From Strigops habroptila (Eukaryota; Chordata; Aves; Psittaciformes; Psittacidae): a stretch of DNA of 64,000 nt. Location: positions 63,934,243 to 63,998,242 of the forward strand of contig NC_044278.2 of the NCBI RefSeq assembly GCF_004027225.2. Reading direction: 5' to 3'. The notes beneath the pieces were generated by a model. That model had not been told where the DNA came from. It saw only the letters and a list, made by a program, of their open reading frames with translations, and did no database searches. This document shows positions 13,501-26,098 of the stretch, in pieces. Numbering within the stretch: position 1 is the first letter of the stretch; every line of letters starts with the position of its first letter. The position numbers and the translations under genes are program-made.

Positions 13501-16500
13501 ACATATGACTTTCCTTCCCTCTCTCTGCCACTAGCTGCTAGCTGTCTCTCTTATTTCATAGCTTCCCTAAGGCTGAGTGAGATGTAACCCTGGCAGATTT
13601 CATTCCTACACAACAGGGAAGCGAGACAACCCTAGCTACTAGCACAGCTACCCTAGCTACTAATGCCATTCCTTTGCTCTCCTGCTAAAAGAACCAGCTC
13701 ATCATCTGCAAAATAAATGCTAGGTCTGCTGGGGCAGCACAAGGCAATGTGTAATAGGACTTCTACTCTGCGTACTCAGTGCCATCACATCCCACCTACA
13801 CTTACTCATCTGGCTTCTGCAAAGCAGAGTGCGGGTGGCCCCACGGGAAGGGAGTGGGGGCAGCCAAAAGCTTTTCCCTTCTGGTGTCTCCAGGCTCTCT
13901 CCTAACTTTGTGTGTGAATGGAGACTTTCAAGAGCCCAGTACAGACTGCAGGCAGGTCCAGTTTTAGCAGAGGTCCAGCCTTGAGCTGTAAACTGCAGGG
14001 CAAAATCACAGCAGAGGGGTGGCCGTCGTTCCTTGGAGGTGGGGATTCCCGTGTGGGAAAAGGAGTGGGGGTGCTTGAGCATGGTGGCCCAGGGGTGTCA
14101 GTGTCTGGGCTTTCACAGTAGGAAATCTAGGTCTTGGGTCACAACACAGTGATAACCAAAGAGGTTTTGATGCTGATACTGATAGTTAACCTGATGTAAG
14201 GTGGGTGAACATAAATGGATCTTTGATCCAGGTACCAGGACACAGAAACAGAAACAAGTTTTTTGATACAAATGTCTCAGAGTATCTTTCTGCCTTGACT
14301 TCAGTCTTTGCTTCTGCCCTTTTGTAAATACCTACCTTTTAAAATTGCTAGCATCCTATTATCTGCATATTTTCAACATTTTAACTAGCCAACTCACAGA
14401 CACCAGTTTATTTTCCTTTCTGGTATATTTATCAGTTGTCTTATACTTTCTTCATGCTATGATTGGCAAATCTGCACTTACCCAGTTACAGCGGGCAAGA
14501 CATTCCATATTGACAGAGGGAATCATACAGAGTAATTTAAGGTGTCCAATCCCGTAAAAGCCTGGCAACGTTTGCAGCATGACATCCTTAGGAAAAATCA
14601 AGACCCTCTATTACAACAAAATGAATCCTCAGTTGTACTGGATCCTGTGAAAATAAGACTTACTGACTTGAGATATCACATAAAACATATTTCAAATTCC
14701 ATTTGGTGAAAACTGTAGGGGTTCATCTGACACAGGATGGCATGGACATGGTGATAAGACACCATGCATGTAGATAGTCAGAGATGTGAGATATGAAATC
14801 AGTGGGAATTGTGCTTACGCATGTGAATGACAGTTCAGTCCCAATTCTCAGTCTTCTACAGCAGCACCCGTTCTTTGGGTTAATTTATGTTCATCTTCAC
14901 TCTTGCTTCTTACAGTAGGCTTCCAGCATACGCAAGAGACCTGGCTGGTCTTGCTTTGTGCTAAATACATTCAGAAGTTGCAGAAACAGCTCTCTATTAG
15001 CATAAAGAAGATAAATTGCAGTAAACCGATAAACCGTGGTTTCACAGGCACACTACTGCAACCGGGAAAAACACCCGCCGGTGGCCTGCAGAGCCCCTGG
15101 GGATGGGATGGCCTCCATGGCCCCTGGCAGCACCCTGCCCCATGACTTCCTGGGGCACACGAGGAGACAGGGCCTTGCTCATTCCATCCCTGGTTCATGC
15201 CACCCTGACACGGGGCTCACAGCTGCTATTTTTGCAACACGATTAAAATGCCCTTCTCCTGCTCCACAACTTTGCCAGCCACTTGTACCTCCCCTCTGGG
15301 ATCCTGAAGCAAGAAAGAGACATAATGGCGAGCAGCAGCCTGTTACAGAGGTGCTTATGCCAGAAGACACCCAAACTTGCCTCTGTGGGTCAGTTAACCT
15401 GTTGTGTGGGATCCCCCCCTGCTTCTTGTATACCCTTTGGCATACATGACCATGGGCACACATGATCAGTGCTTGAGTCTTTCACATCCACACTCCAGGC
15501 CAGGAAGTCCGTGCACTGAGGCAGATGACATCCCATGTATGTCTCTTGGACCAGGTTCAGCTCTATAGGAAAAGCTTCATTTCTCCCCAGAGCCTACAGC
15601 ATCAGTGTAGTTGTGGGGAGGTGTGGTGTTGCACACCTCCAGGCAACACAGCAGCAGCAAATATGGCTGTACCAGCCTGGGAGTTCATGTCTTGCACAGA
15701 GGACAAGGTGGCAGAGGTACCAGCTCCTGCCCCACAGTATAGGCCTGTGCACAGTATTAGGCTGTCTTCTTTCATCCTTTTAATCAAAAACTTCACCTTC
15801 CTTTCCAATAAATATGGTACCTTCACTGTGAAACTCCTTCCTGACTTACAGGATATAAAGAAAACTGCAGTTACGAAAACACCACTGCAAAAAAGGTAAG
15901 TTCCATGTTGCTTCAGTCACATGGATGGCTAAGGTTAGAAAATCACATTGCTTCAGAAATTTATTTAGGAAACTCAGAACCTGGGAGTGTTTCAGCATCA
16001 AACTTCTTCCTACCACTGTGAGCAGTTCAAACAGGTCTGTTCATATCCAGGCACTAAAGTAGTAATAAAAAAACAACAGCCAAAAATAGATGTCAGGTTT
16101 TGAATGTGTCTAAAATTGATCAGAAACAAGATGTGGGGAGCTGGGAACTTACCTGAGGCACAGCAACAGCAAAACATAAATCTCCAGGTAAATTATATAA
16201 TCGAGGGACTCCCTTCTCCTGCACCCCAGTTAAGGAAAAGGTTTAGAAAAGCTGGTGATATGCTTTCATCTGTTTGCATTTGACAGAAATCACCATGGAA
16301 TACCTTTATCCAAGGTAAAAAGAATGGTATTACCCTGCAAGACTCCAGAGCTGTAAAAATGTGTCAGGATCAGTTAAGATGGGTTAATAGGGTTACTCTG
16401 CTTATTTACTCTTTCTTTACAATGCTGATCCCCACGGATGAAGAGACAAGCTCGTCTCCAATGCTTCAGTGGATTCTTATGTCTGATATAAGAGTCAGCA

Positions 16501-16557
16501 CGTGTTTGCCTGTGGGCTTCTGGAGAGCTGCATGAATTCAGCTGTCCTTGCTGGATT
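10567..16557. other. Intergenic DNA, no gene recognised
   Basis: No gene or well-preserved transposon is seen. It contains TA-rich microsatellite stretches (around 11608-11629 and 12219-12290) and an AAAAC repeat. Open frames are short and unrelated to any family I recognise. Confidence 0.55.
12193..12290. repeat. AAAAC microsatellite followed by TA-rich tract
   Basis: Four to five copies of AAAAC at 12193-12218 are followed by about 70 bases of TATA/ATAT-rich low-complexity sequence. Confidence 0.8.
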
Positions 16558-16930
16558 GCACAAGGTTCCTGTTGGCCCCCACGCCAGCCTGTCTAGGTCC
16601 CTTGGGATGGTAGCCCCAGCATCGAACCTACTGACTGGCAGCCTTGACAAGAGAGCCCTTCACTGCATCCTCCAGGTCACTGATGATGCTGTTAAACAGG
16701 ACAGGTCACAGGACAGAGCTGCAGTACTCCGCTTATTACCAGCTCCCAGGAAGAAGGTATATGACCCGTTAACCACGACCCTCTGAGCCCAACCATCCAA
16801 AGAGCTGCTTACCCATCTAGTTGTGCACCCATCTGGACTGCAAATTCCCAATTTAGAATAATGAATATTATGGCATACAACATTGAAAGCCTTGCTAAAG
16901 TTTACGTGACTGGTATCCCCCTTGTTAAAG
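16558..16930 (-). repeat. Old CR1 LINE fragment (internal RT region)
   Basis: Read on the minus strand this fragment carries a diverged piece of CR1 ORF2, including WAQRVVVNG, which corresponds to TQRVVVNG in the well-preserved copy at 19.5 kb. It comes from the middle of the reverse transcriptase, contains disruptions, and is clearly older than the other copies in the window. Confidence 0.7.
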
Positions 16931-17704
16931 CTGAAGTAAATGAGATCTGGTACTGGTGGTCATCTTGAACTGTCCACTACAAGCAATTGACAAGTAAGGA
17001 GATATATAAGCTTTCAAAGATTCATTCAGTATATTGCAGAGAATGAAACACATCCATTCCTCAAGTATATTACACCCCTCTGAACTCTCCTCCACTCCCC
17101 CAAAAAAGAGTGCAAAGAAGAGTGTGTATGAGATCATTGTCTATCTACCAGGAGAACATGTCCTAGGTGGTTTCCGTAACAGTAAGTATAGAGACCACAG
17201 AGACAAAAAACATTTTTGACGTGTGTAAGGTGCTAATAAAACAGCCTCCAGCACTTCTTGATGTGGAGCAGAGATGCCTTATGTGTATTTTCACTGGAGG
17301 GAATCTCTGCTGTCCAGAAAGACTGGGTCCAGCATACAAAGGAGCAATATTTGAGTCTGTGGCTCTAGTTTTTACTTCAAGCAAGAAATTGATCTAAAAA
17401 GCCCTATGTTAGAAAGGATGAGGCTCTTCCTGAGCTTTGGACCAAAACTTTTCAACTAGTCCTCCAGAAGTTCCTGTGTTTTCACCTTCTATACACCAGT
17501 AACATTAGACAACAGCTCTCTCCACTTCATGCCTAAAATATTTCCTGAAATACAAGCATCTGGCACCTGCTCTGTTGGACACAGTAAGTGGACCCTTGGC
17601 TTCTGACTTGCACAAAGAAGGTTCTTTGCTTCCCTTGCAACCTCCCTGCACACAGGTGCTACCTCCTGGCCAGTGGTGCCTTCTGTAAAATAACATCTAT
17701 AGAC

Positions 17705-18083
17705 GATAGAATCACAGAATGGTTTGGGTTGGAAGGGACCTTAAAGACCATCCAGTTCCAACCGCCCTGCCATGGACAGGGACACCTTCCACTGTATCAG
17801 GTTGCTCAAAGCCCTGTCCTACCTGGCCTTAAACACTGCCAGGGATGGGGCAGTCACAACTGCTCTGAGCAACTTTTTCCAGCGCCTCACCACCCTCACA
17901 GGGAAGAACTTCTTCCTAATGTCTAACCTAAATCTACCCTCTTTCAGCTTAAAGCCATTCCCCTTTGTCCTGTCACTACAAGTCCATGTAAAAAGTCCCC
18001 TCTCCAGGTTTCTCGCAGGCCCCTTCAGGTACAGGAAGGCTGCTCTAAGGTCTCCACGGCGCCTTCTCTTCTCCAGGCTGATA
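17705..18083 (-). repeat. CR1 LINE fragment (3' end)
   Basis: This is a reverse-complement CR1 3' region. It begins with the terminal 'agaatcacagaatggtttgggttggaagggacc' class sequence and continues into the C-terminal ORF2 region. Homology fades near 18083, where CR1 would normally continue, so it is 5'-truncated. Confidence 0.85.
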
Positions 18084-19496
18084 GGACACCTTGGTAACCC
18101 ACTTCTAACAGCTCTTCAATAGTCTCTCACATGGCATGATGCACTTCTGGCTTTGCAAAATGTTACTACTGCTCTTGCACATAACAGCCTCTGGTCATTT
18201 CATCAAAAACAGCAGAAGTGCAGAAGCGTCACCTACTTTGTGTTTATCTTTTGGGGAAATTTAACGCTCTATTTCCCTTGAAATTCTATTGAGATAGAAC
18301 TCCTTTAAATCTTATATGGCCCAGGAAGGATTACTTTTGATATCAAAGTTCAGCTGTTTACCTTGGTATTGTCGCCTTACTTCCACTCTTCACAAGTCTC
18401 TCTCTCCCTTTTGTAAAGCTGTCTTTGTGTTGATTCTAAGGGCTCAGCATAATGGAATCCTCATGACACCTTCTATATTCCCAGGAAAAAAAAGTATATA
18501 TGAGTGTGGATAACAAAGATAAAGAGCAGTATCAGTAATTTTAAAGTAAAAAATGTTATTTTTGTCTTCTTGTAGCTGTCTCCAATCCAAGCAGAATAGG
18601 CTCAGCTGATAAAAAAAATTGAGACAAAACATAACATAAAATAAGCCAAATCCTGATAAAGCATGGAAATGCAAAACCAATGCATTCAAACAATTATATT
18701 TGTCTTCTGTGGTGACACTGTGCCAAAATGATATGATCACAATCAAGGCTTTTAAGTAACTGTGACCATAGACTAGACTTGATTAAAGTTTAAGACATGT
18801 TACACTCATTTCCTTCTACTTTCAGTGTCCTCCAGGGACACCTACAAACTAAAGCATTCAAACTCAGGGGACTTTTCTGAAAGAATTGGCCTTAATCTTT
18901 TAGTTGTTGAATAAAATCACTGTGTGGAACATACATCTAACAATTCATCTTTTACTGATACAGCTCTCAATAAAATGTGTCTTCCCAAAGTTATAAGCCT
19001 GAAGAAGCTATTATGAGAACAGAGCATTTTATTTCAGATGAAACCACGCAAATCTCAAGGAGAGAGGAGGCTGGCAGAAAGAAAAGTCCCCTGATATATA
19101 TCTTTTAATTAACATAGCAAAACAGTCCTTTCTGTATGCAGGTAAATCATTTATGCACAATTCGCTTGGGTTTCTCATCCTTATCACTAAAAACCTTTTT
19201 TCCCCCCAAGTTTGATTTATTTTGAAGAAAAAATATTGAACTAGAAAAGTTGTATTATATGATGGGGGAGCTCAGGATGTAGCGCACTGAGGGGACAACA
19301 GTCATTTAAATTGCATTAATTCTTCCACAAAGTAAGAGTATAAAGGTGACCATCTGTCTTACCCAGGTGTTACAATATTCACTTAAAAGATCCAAGTTTA
19401 AGTATATATACACTGTATATACTCTATAGACACAGTGCGCAGTAGAATATAAACTCAAATTATGAGTTTATATATGTTTTTGTGAGTTTTTATATG
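18084..19496. other. Intergenic AT-rich DNA
   Basis: Nothing recognised. The last 110 bases before the CR1 copy hold two short perfect palindromes (AGTATATA...TATATACT and TAAACTCA...TGAGTTTA). Confidence 0.5.
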
Positions 19497-20974
19497 TCCA
19501 TCATATTTGAAAAATCCTGGCAGTCAGGTGAAGTTCCCGATGACTGGAAGAAGGGTAATATAACCCCATTTTCAAGAAGGGGAATATGGAAGACCCGGGG
19601 AGCTACAGACCAGTCAGCCTCACCTCTGTGCCTGGCAAAATCTTGGAGCAGATTCTCCTGGAAAGCATGCGAAGGCACATGAAAAACAATGAGGTGGTTG
19701 GTGACAGCCAACACGGCTTCACTAAGGGGAAATCCTGCCTGACCAATTTGGTGGCCTTCTATGATGGAGCCACGGAACTGATGGACAGGGGCAGAGCAGC
19801 TGACATCATCTACCTGGACTTGTGCAAAGCGTTCGACACTGTCCCGCACGACATCCTTGTCTCTAAATTGGAGAGACATCAATTTGATAGATGGACCACT
19901 CGGTGGATAAAAAACTGGCTCGATGGCCACACGCAAAGAGTTGTGGTAAATGGCTCAATGTCAGGTTGGAAACCTGTAACGAGTGGTGTCCCTCAGGGAT
20001 CGGTGTTGGGACCGGTCCTGTTCAACATCTTTGTCGGCGACATGGACAGTGGGATTGAGTGCGCCCTCAGCAAGTTTGCCGACGACACCAAGCTGTGTGG
20101 TTCGGTTGATACGCTGGAGAGAAGGGATGCCATCCAGAGGGACCTTGACACGCTTGTGAGGTGGGATGATGCCAACCTTATGAAGTTTAACCAAGCCAAG
20201 TGCAAGGTCCTACACCTGGGTCGGGGCAATCCCAGGCACTGCTACAGGTTGGGCAGAGAAGAGATTCAGAGCAGCCCTGTGGAGAAGGACTTGGGGGTGT
20301 TGGTTGATGAGAAGCTTAACATGAGCCGGCTTCAGTGTGCGCTTGCAGCCCAGAAAGCCAACCGTATCCTGGGCTGCATCAAAAGCAGCGTGACCAGCAG
20401 GTCAAAGGAGGTGATCCTGCCCCTCTACTCTGCTCTCGTGAGACCTCACTTGGAGTACTGCGTACAGTTCTGGTGTCCTCAACATAAGAAGGACATGGAG
20501 CTGTTGGAGCGAGTCCAGAGGAGGGCCACAAGGATGATAAGGGGGCTGAAGCATCTCCCGTATGAAGACAGGCTGAGAGAGTTGGGGCTGTTCAGCCTGG
20601 AGAAGAGAAGGCTGCGTGGAGACCTCATAGCAGCCTTCCAGTATCTGAAGGGCGCCTATAAGGATGCTGGGGAGGGACTCTTTGTTAGGGACTGTAGTGG
20701 TAGGACAGGGGGTAATGGCTTCAAAGTTAAACAGGGGAAGTTTAGATTAGATTTAAGGAGGAAGTTCTTTACCGTGAGGGTGGTGAAGCACTGGAATGGG
20801 TTGCCCGGGGAGGTTGTGGATGCTCCTTCCCTGGCGGTGTTCAAGGCCAGGTTGGACAGAGCCTTGGGCCACATGGTTTAGTGCGAGGTGTCCCTGCCCA
20901 TGGCAGGGGGGTTGGAACTAGATGATCTTAAGGTCCTTTCCAACCCTGACTATTCTGTGATTCTATGATTCTAA
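19497..20974 (+). mobile_element. CR1 LINE retrotransposon, 5'-truncated, RT largely intact
   Basis: A 1.48-kb copy of the avian non-LTR retrotransposon CR1. It starts inside ORF2 (around the [16 protein letters not shown] block), runs through the reverse transcriptase and C-terminal region, and ends with the CR1 3' terminus of repeated ATTCTGTGATTCTATGATTCT-like octamers. The 3'UTR (20882-20974) is complete. The N-terminal endonuclease and ORF1 are absent, so the copy cannot mobilise itself. Homology begins directly after AT-rich DNA near 19497. A CR1 fragment in the opposite orientation lies 185 bases downstream. Confidence 0.93.
19586..20881 (+). pseudogene. CR1 ORF2 reverse transcriptase, partial (431 codons open)
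   Basis: In an active element this protein would reverse-transcribe CR1 RNA at the nicked target site. Visible RT motifs in order are: [12 protein letters not shown] (finger); [22 protein letters not shown] with the first catalytic Asp at 19817-19819; [16 protein letters not shown]; and FADDTK with the catalytic Asp pair at 20081-20086. The C-terminal block ending ..[13 protein letters not shown] then stop follows. The frame is unbroken from 19586, but the preceding 90 bases code for the same protein in a different frame, so there is a one-base frameshift near 19570. With the missing N-terminus this makes it a pseudogene. The ATG at 19586 is an internal codon, not a genuine start. Confidence 0.9.
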
Positions 20975-21157
20975 ATTACTGTACTGCGGGGAATTCTGCC
21001 ATTTCAGACAGTTTTTGCTCCCTGCTTCATTAGTTACCTAAAATATGGATGGAGGTTAGATTTTCCCCCCAACAACTAAAAGGAATTTTGACTTCTACAA
21101 AGCATTCATCCATCCGACTGGGATTACTTCCACACTCTTCATTACTGCAGCATAGAA

Positions 21158-21530
21158 GACAATGGTTTGGGTTGGAAAGGGACCTTGAAGACCATCCAGT
21201 TCCACCCCCTTCTGCCATGGGCAGAGACACCTTCCACTAGACCAGGTTGCTCCAAGCCCCATCCAAACTTGCCTTGAACACTTCCAGGGATGGGGCAGCC
21301 ACAACTCCTCTGAACAACATGTGCCAGTGCCTCAGCACCCTCATAGTGAAGAATTTTTTCCTAATGACTAATCTCAGTCTACCCTCTTCCAGCTTAAAGA
21401 CGTTCTTTCTTGTCCCATCACCACACGCCCTTGTAAAAAGCCCTTCTCCAGATTTCTTGTAGGCCTCCTTTCAGTACTGCAAGCTGCTCTAAGGTCTCCC
21501 CTGAGCCTTCTCTTCTCCAGGCTGAACTAG
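21158..21530 (-). repeat. CR1 LINE fragment (3' end), inverted to neighbour
   Basis: Reverse-complement CR1: tail at 21158, then 3'UTR and C-terminal ORF2 sequence up to about 21530. Its 3' end faces the 3' end of the plus-strand copy at 19497-20974, giving a head-to-head pair with about 370 bases of complementary sequence. Confidence 0.85.
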
Positions 21531-23044
21531 CATCTGAGAATCCATGACCTTATGTTAGGTGGATAGTATGCAAAGGCTTTACAAAGGGTTAGCTGAATTT
21601 CCAAGGTATTTCAGAGAGGACAGCAAAGCCAGCAGCCCTTCTCAGGGATGTTAAGCCACAATGTTTACTTACGCTTCTTCAGTAAGAGCTTTTTTTGACT
21701 ACCAACAATAATAAACGCTTACTGGGAAAAATAACCTTAGCATCCTGAACTCAGGAGAAAATCTTAATATTGTGCCTCAGCACTTCCTATACATGCTTTG
21801 CTCTGGTGCTTTTCCTTACTGTGTCATTCCTCCTGCTTGCTACATTTGGGACTTCAGTAATACCTGGGAAAGAAAGAAGCTGCGTGAAGCATTATTAGCT
21901 TAATTATTTTTTGACATTACATTGAATGGTTGCACTACTTTTGATACTCAGAAGCAAAAAATTATTAGCTTTTCTGAGCTATGGCTAGCACAGGTTGGGG
22001 TTTTTATGTAGGCAAAGCAAATAGGCTGTGAGGATGATAATAACCAACAGAATGCGCTCCAAGGATATTCAAATTTGTCTTGAAGCATTTCTATTACAGA
22101 GAACCTTTTCTGTATTTTATTCTGTGAAACAGTTTACAGTATTTTGTCTTCCTCTTTCACTGATATTACAATTAAAAAGATTAACTAAAAATACCCTACC
22201 AAAACATGAGTGGCGGAGCAGTCCGATTCAATTGTATTTATTCTGCATGCTCCATGAAATTAGGACACAGCTAATCAGCAACTGTGCTTAATTAGTAAAA
22301 AACCTATTTAAACCTAATGATACACATGGCCAGGGCTGCTGCTGCTTAATGGAGGCTGTAGTTCTGCTTAATTGGGATGTTTTCAGGTAATACGGTGGTT
22401 GAAACTGATGCTTTCTCTGACGTTTTGGGCTCACGGTGGCTCTCCCTCTCTCTCCCGCTGGGAACATTTCACAATTGGAGCTGACATAGCACCCAAAGGG
22501 CTCCCTCACTGCCACCTTTCACCTCCTGACTCCAGCACGAGCTCCTCGCTGCCAGCTGCCCTGCTGCAGAACAAATCTGCCTCCTGAGGATGGGGACTGC
22601 TCAGGTGCAAGGTCTGCTGCCAGCTGCCTTGAGCGTTGAAATGCTGCTTTTCAGTAGTTGGAAGGACTCTGTCATCAGCTGAAGGGTTCAGCAACACAGC
22701 ATGGACCTACCTGTGACACCTACCACAGACTAGCAGTGATTACAGCTGCTTGAATGTTTGCAGTGAGAAATTCAAGGAGTTTGCAATTCCTGCTGCTGTG
22801 ACTTCCTCCTCAACACCTCCTGATTTTATATACTGTATTAATGCTACCATACCTTGATCATTAGCCTGTGGGAAATGAGTCAGAAGCCCAAGCTCAGCCC
22901 CTAGGAGAGCCTCTCTCTCCCTCGAGCCTTTTGTTGGCAGCCTCAGTGGGAAAGGGTCACTGAAGGGTTCAGATGTTTTCTCATACCTGCAGATGATCTC
23001 CACACTGTCACAGCACTGTCACCCTGATAGGCAGTGTAAGGAAT
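21531..23044. other. Intergenic DNA with a candidate regulatory segment
   Basis: No gene. The part at 22040-22390 is non-repetitive and rich in homeodomain-type TAATTA and TTAATTG cores and has a MEF2-like CTATTTAAAC. That makes it a possible conserved noncoding element, but conservation cannot be judged from one sequence. Confidence 0.35.
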
Positions 23045-23165
23045 CATATCACAGAATCATACACTGGTTTGGGTTAGAAGCGACCTTAAAGCTCATCTAG
23101 TTCCACCCACTCTGCCATGGCTAGTGGGTGCTTCCACCAGACCAGGCTGCTCAAAGCCCTGTCCA
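23045..23165 (-). repeat. CR1 LINE fragment (3' end)
   Basis: Reverse-complement CR1 tail (the 'atcatacactggtttgggtta' block) and about 100 bases of 3'UTR, ending at 'caaagccctgtccaa'. Very short 5'-truncated copy. Confidence 0.75.
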
Positions 23166-25159
23166 AAGGAAGCTTGCAAACTAGCTGGTCTGTCATGCAG
23201 AAATAACAAAAGCTGGCTCAAAGGATGACAGTTTCTCATGGTCATTAAATTCACTGCAAATAACTAAGAAAGGAGGATTTGTAAAGACAGCATTTTAGAC
23301 AAGATAGCAAAGCCAGAGCAAAGTTTGCCCAGTACACAGCATTTGGCAGCCTGTCAGTATAACATGAGATGGCTTCACTTCCATCAACAAAGAGCTTAGT
23401 GCCACGGCACAGTACCTCTAACTAATTAATTGTGCCCATCAACTGAAACTAGACCTGTCAAACAGTACCACGCCAGTCCAGCCAAACCTCAGGGTCAAGC
23501 AGCAGAACAATGGTGCAGCCTGTAACAGGGCGAGTTGGGAAGCTAACACGAGTCTTCGAAGATGCAGAAAGGGATGTAGCTCCAACCTGCTTTGCAGTTC
23601 AGCAGCTGTCTTTCGCAAAGGACTGAAATAGGGGAGACCACAGCTAGCCTTCAGTAGCTAGAAATACATTCATTTCAGGGAATATAAATATTGCTTTACT
23701 GATCCATCTTTAGCTGAACTTTCTTACCATACTCCTCTGCACCTTTGGTGTTTTCTTCCGGCTTTTCACATTCAAAATGCCCTGCAGGACCAGTGCAGGC
23801 ACTTTATGAAAAAAGGCTTGGTTTGAAACCATGCCTGCACTAGTTTCTATATGAAGTTTCACTAGTACAACCCTGCTAGGTATCAGTGTTCTCAGTGCAG
23901 GTGTGGGAGGACAACAGAGCGGCTGGGGCAGAAAAGAAACATCAGCCACAACAGCAGCAAGTGGAGGGAGCAGGAATGGCCAGTAAGTGGGTAGGGAAAA
24001 TAGAAAACCAGAAAGCTTTAGAGAAAAGAGAAGGGCAAGAGAGTAGAGAAGTAACACACCAACCCTAAACCACCTCAGGAGCAGACATGATTTGGAGTGG
24101 TCGTTTGTCCAGGGCAAGGATGGTGTAACAGTGACTGGGAACACCAATGCACATGCACACACGCTTAGTGTACCTATTCAGAAGTAAAACAGGACTTCTA
24201 CTTGTCACTGTGATTACGTCTGTCTGGCAGGAAATATTTGTGCAAGGTGATGCCGTGCATCTTGGGGCTCTTAGGTACATCTTTAGAAAACACTGATCCC
24301 CTTCAACTGCCTCATGTTCGACTGGATCCAAAGCCTTGTCTCCCCCAGCAGAAAGGCCTGCTGGAAGACATCAGGAAAAAGCAGCATCACTTCAGTGGTA
24401 CGGAAGCAAAACAACACAATTATAAATTCCAAGAGAATGCTGTGTTCCAAAAAAAACCCCAACCCCAGCTTCCCACATGCTCACAAGACTCTTGCCTGAC
24501 CTACCGGATTTCACCACCTTTGAGTCCACAGCCTTGTTACTGCTGGTCCAATCCCCTTCTCACTTGCAGTGAAGGCCCGCAGGGGGACGAGGAGACGAAA
24601 TCAGCTCAGCCACATTGGCCCCTCCAGCCATGCAGGTGAAGGCAACAGTCTGACCAAGCTTGGCTATAAAGCTAAGCCACAGGGGGTCTGGGTACCTAAC
24701 CCAGCGCACAGCACGTCAGCCATAGCTAGTGCATTTTTGCGCGAGGCCACCATGAAGAACAGAAACGCCTACCCCGGAATAGCTGCAATAATACTTTGAA
24801 AATGCTGTAATGCAAAAGATCTTTCTGCTGGCAACAAACGTGGAATAATTTATATGCATAATGTAAAAGCATGAAAACAACTGAGCAAGACCACCATTTC
24901 AGATAAATGTCTGGGTCTGGGAGTAATTGCAAGCACAAAAGAGTGGATTTGGTTGGAAAATCAAATGCTATTTTGGCTCTCCTGCAACCTTGCTGGCCAC
25001 AAGGTCTGTGAAGATTCCTTATCACGACTGCAATTTGGTTACCACTACAACAGTTTCAGGCTTCCAAGCAGCAGCTTGCTGGAGCTGCTGAGGTTAAATA
25101 CAAACTTCCTTTTTTTTTTAAGCTATATGAATGATCATTAAACAGGATTGCTAAAGCAG
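23166..25159. other. Intergenic DNA downstream of ING1
   Basis: No gene or transposon recognised between the CR1 fragment and the predicted ING1 cleavage site. A 150-codon open frame on the minus strand (23710-24162) begins with GTG and has no recognisable domain; I do not regard it as a gene. Confidence 0.5.
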
Positions 25160-26098
25160 CAAACTGTCAAAGTTGTTTCATTTATTTCTTAATATCACAG
25201 CTGTACAATTTTCATACATACAGCAGGAAATGCACATTGGTTACACAATGGCATTTGGCTGCATTTCCAAGTATAATACAGTAAGTGCAACTCCAGTTTA
25301 AAATGTACATTTATACAACTTAAACAAATTAAGGATTGCTACACTACTATCTGTGACAGTATAAAGCTTCATTTATGTGAAGTCTCATTACTAAACCACT
25401 TCCTGGTTAAATATAAAACATATTCAATCATTTTAAAATGGCCCTTGTGGTATCTTGGCCAGCATATAAAATATTTGTTGTGTAAAATTTAACCATTAAC
25501 TTTCATTTTTGTAAAAAATAATCCTCTAAGCCTATTTAAACTCTTGCTAGGGAACTGTTATACTGACACTTTGTAGCAGGAACCAAATTTTACCCTCCTT
25601 TTATTTGCTCTCACACTGCTTACCGCTGAAAGAAGTTACATTTGTAATGTATTGCAGCTTTATTCAGATACAACCAGATTGCTGAACTATTGAACAATTT
25701 TGGCCAAAAGGTAAATAATATTTTTCATTAAAGAAAACAGAATTACATTGCAGAGATATTTGTCATCAAAATTTTAATGGGTAGAGTGCTACCAGCACTG
25801 AAAGAAAAGGGAAACAAAGATGGTATTAATTTATCTTTTAAGTCCCACCCAAATATTCAGTTTAAACTCTTATAACTTTACTTTTGGAATACATTGGTCC
25901 ACAGACCACATTCTTGTTACAGTTTACCAAATGAAAACCAAAATTGCTTATTGCCGTCCCTGTAACAGGAATGGTTCAGTTTTAAACCTCCTTTAAAAAT
26001 ATACATTTTACAATCCTTTCACCTCAACAAAGGTGACACTGACAATAAATACACTGGTTTGGTGGTTCTGGTTTTATTCACTACGAAAAGTCTACAAA
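25160..26098 (-). other. ING1: ING1 3' untranslated region (predicted)
   Basis: About 940 bases of AT-rich, non-repetitive sequence follow the ING1 stop codon on the minus strand. AATAAA signals (minus strand) lie at 26073-26078, 25659-25664, 25600-25605 and 25181-25186. I take the last as the main site because it gives a 3'UTR near the size known for vertebrate ING1 and is followed by a T-rich context. Use of the nearer signals would give shorter mRNAs. Confidence 0.65.
25181..25186 (-). terminator. ING1: Distal poly(A) signal of ING1
   Basis: A canonical AATAAA on the minus strand (TTTATT on the plus strand). Cleavage is expected 15-25 bases further, near 25160. It is the last such hexamer within a plausible 3'UTR. 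Assignment is inferred from position. Confidence 0.6.

Noticed and set aside
16660..16851. 63-codon frame with VVVNG motif
   Set aside because: It is part of the degraded CR1 reverse transcriptase fragment, not a gene.
23710..24162. 150-codon minus-strand open frame
   Set aside because: It begins with GTG rather than ATG, has no recognisable domain and no splice partners; likely chance.
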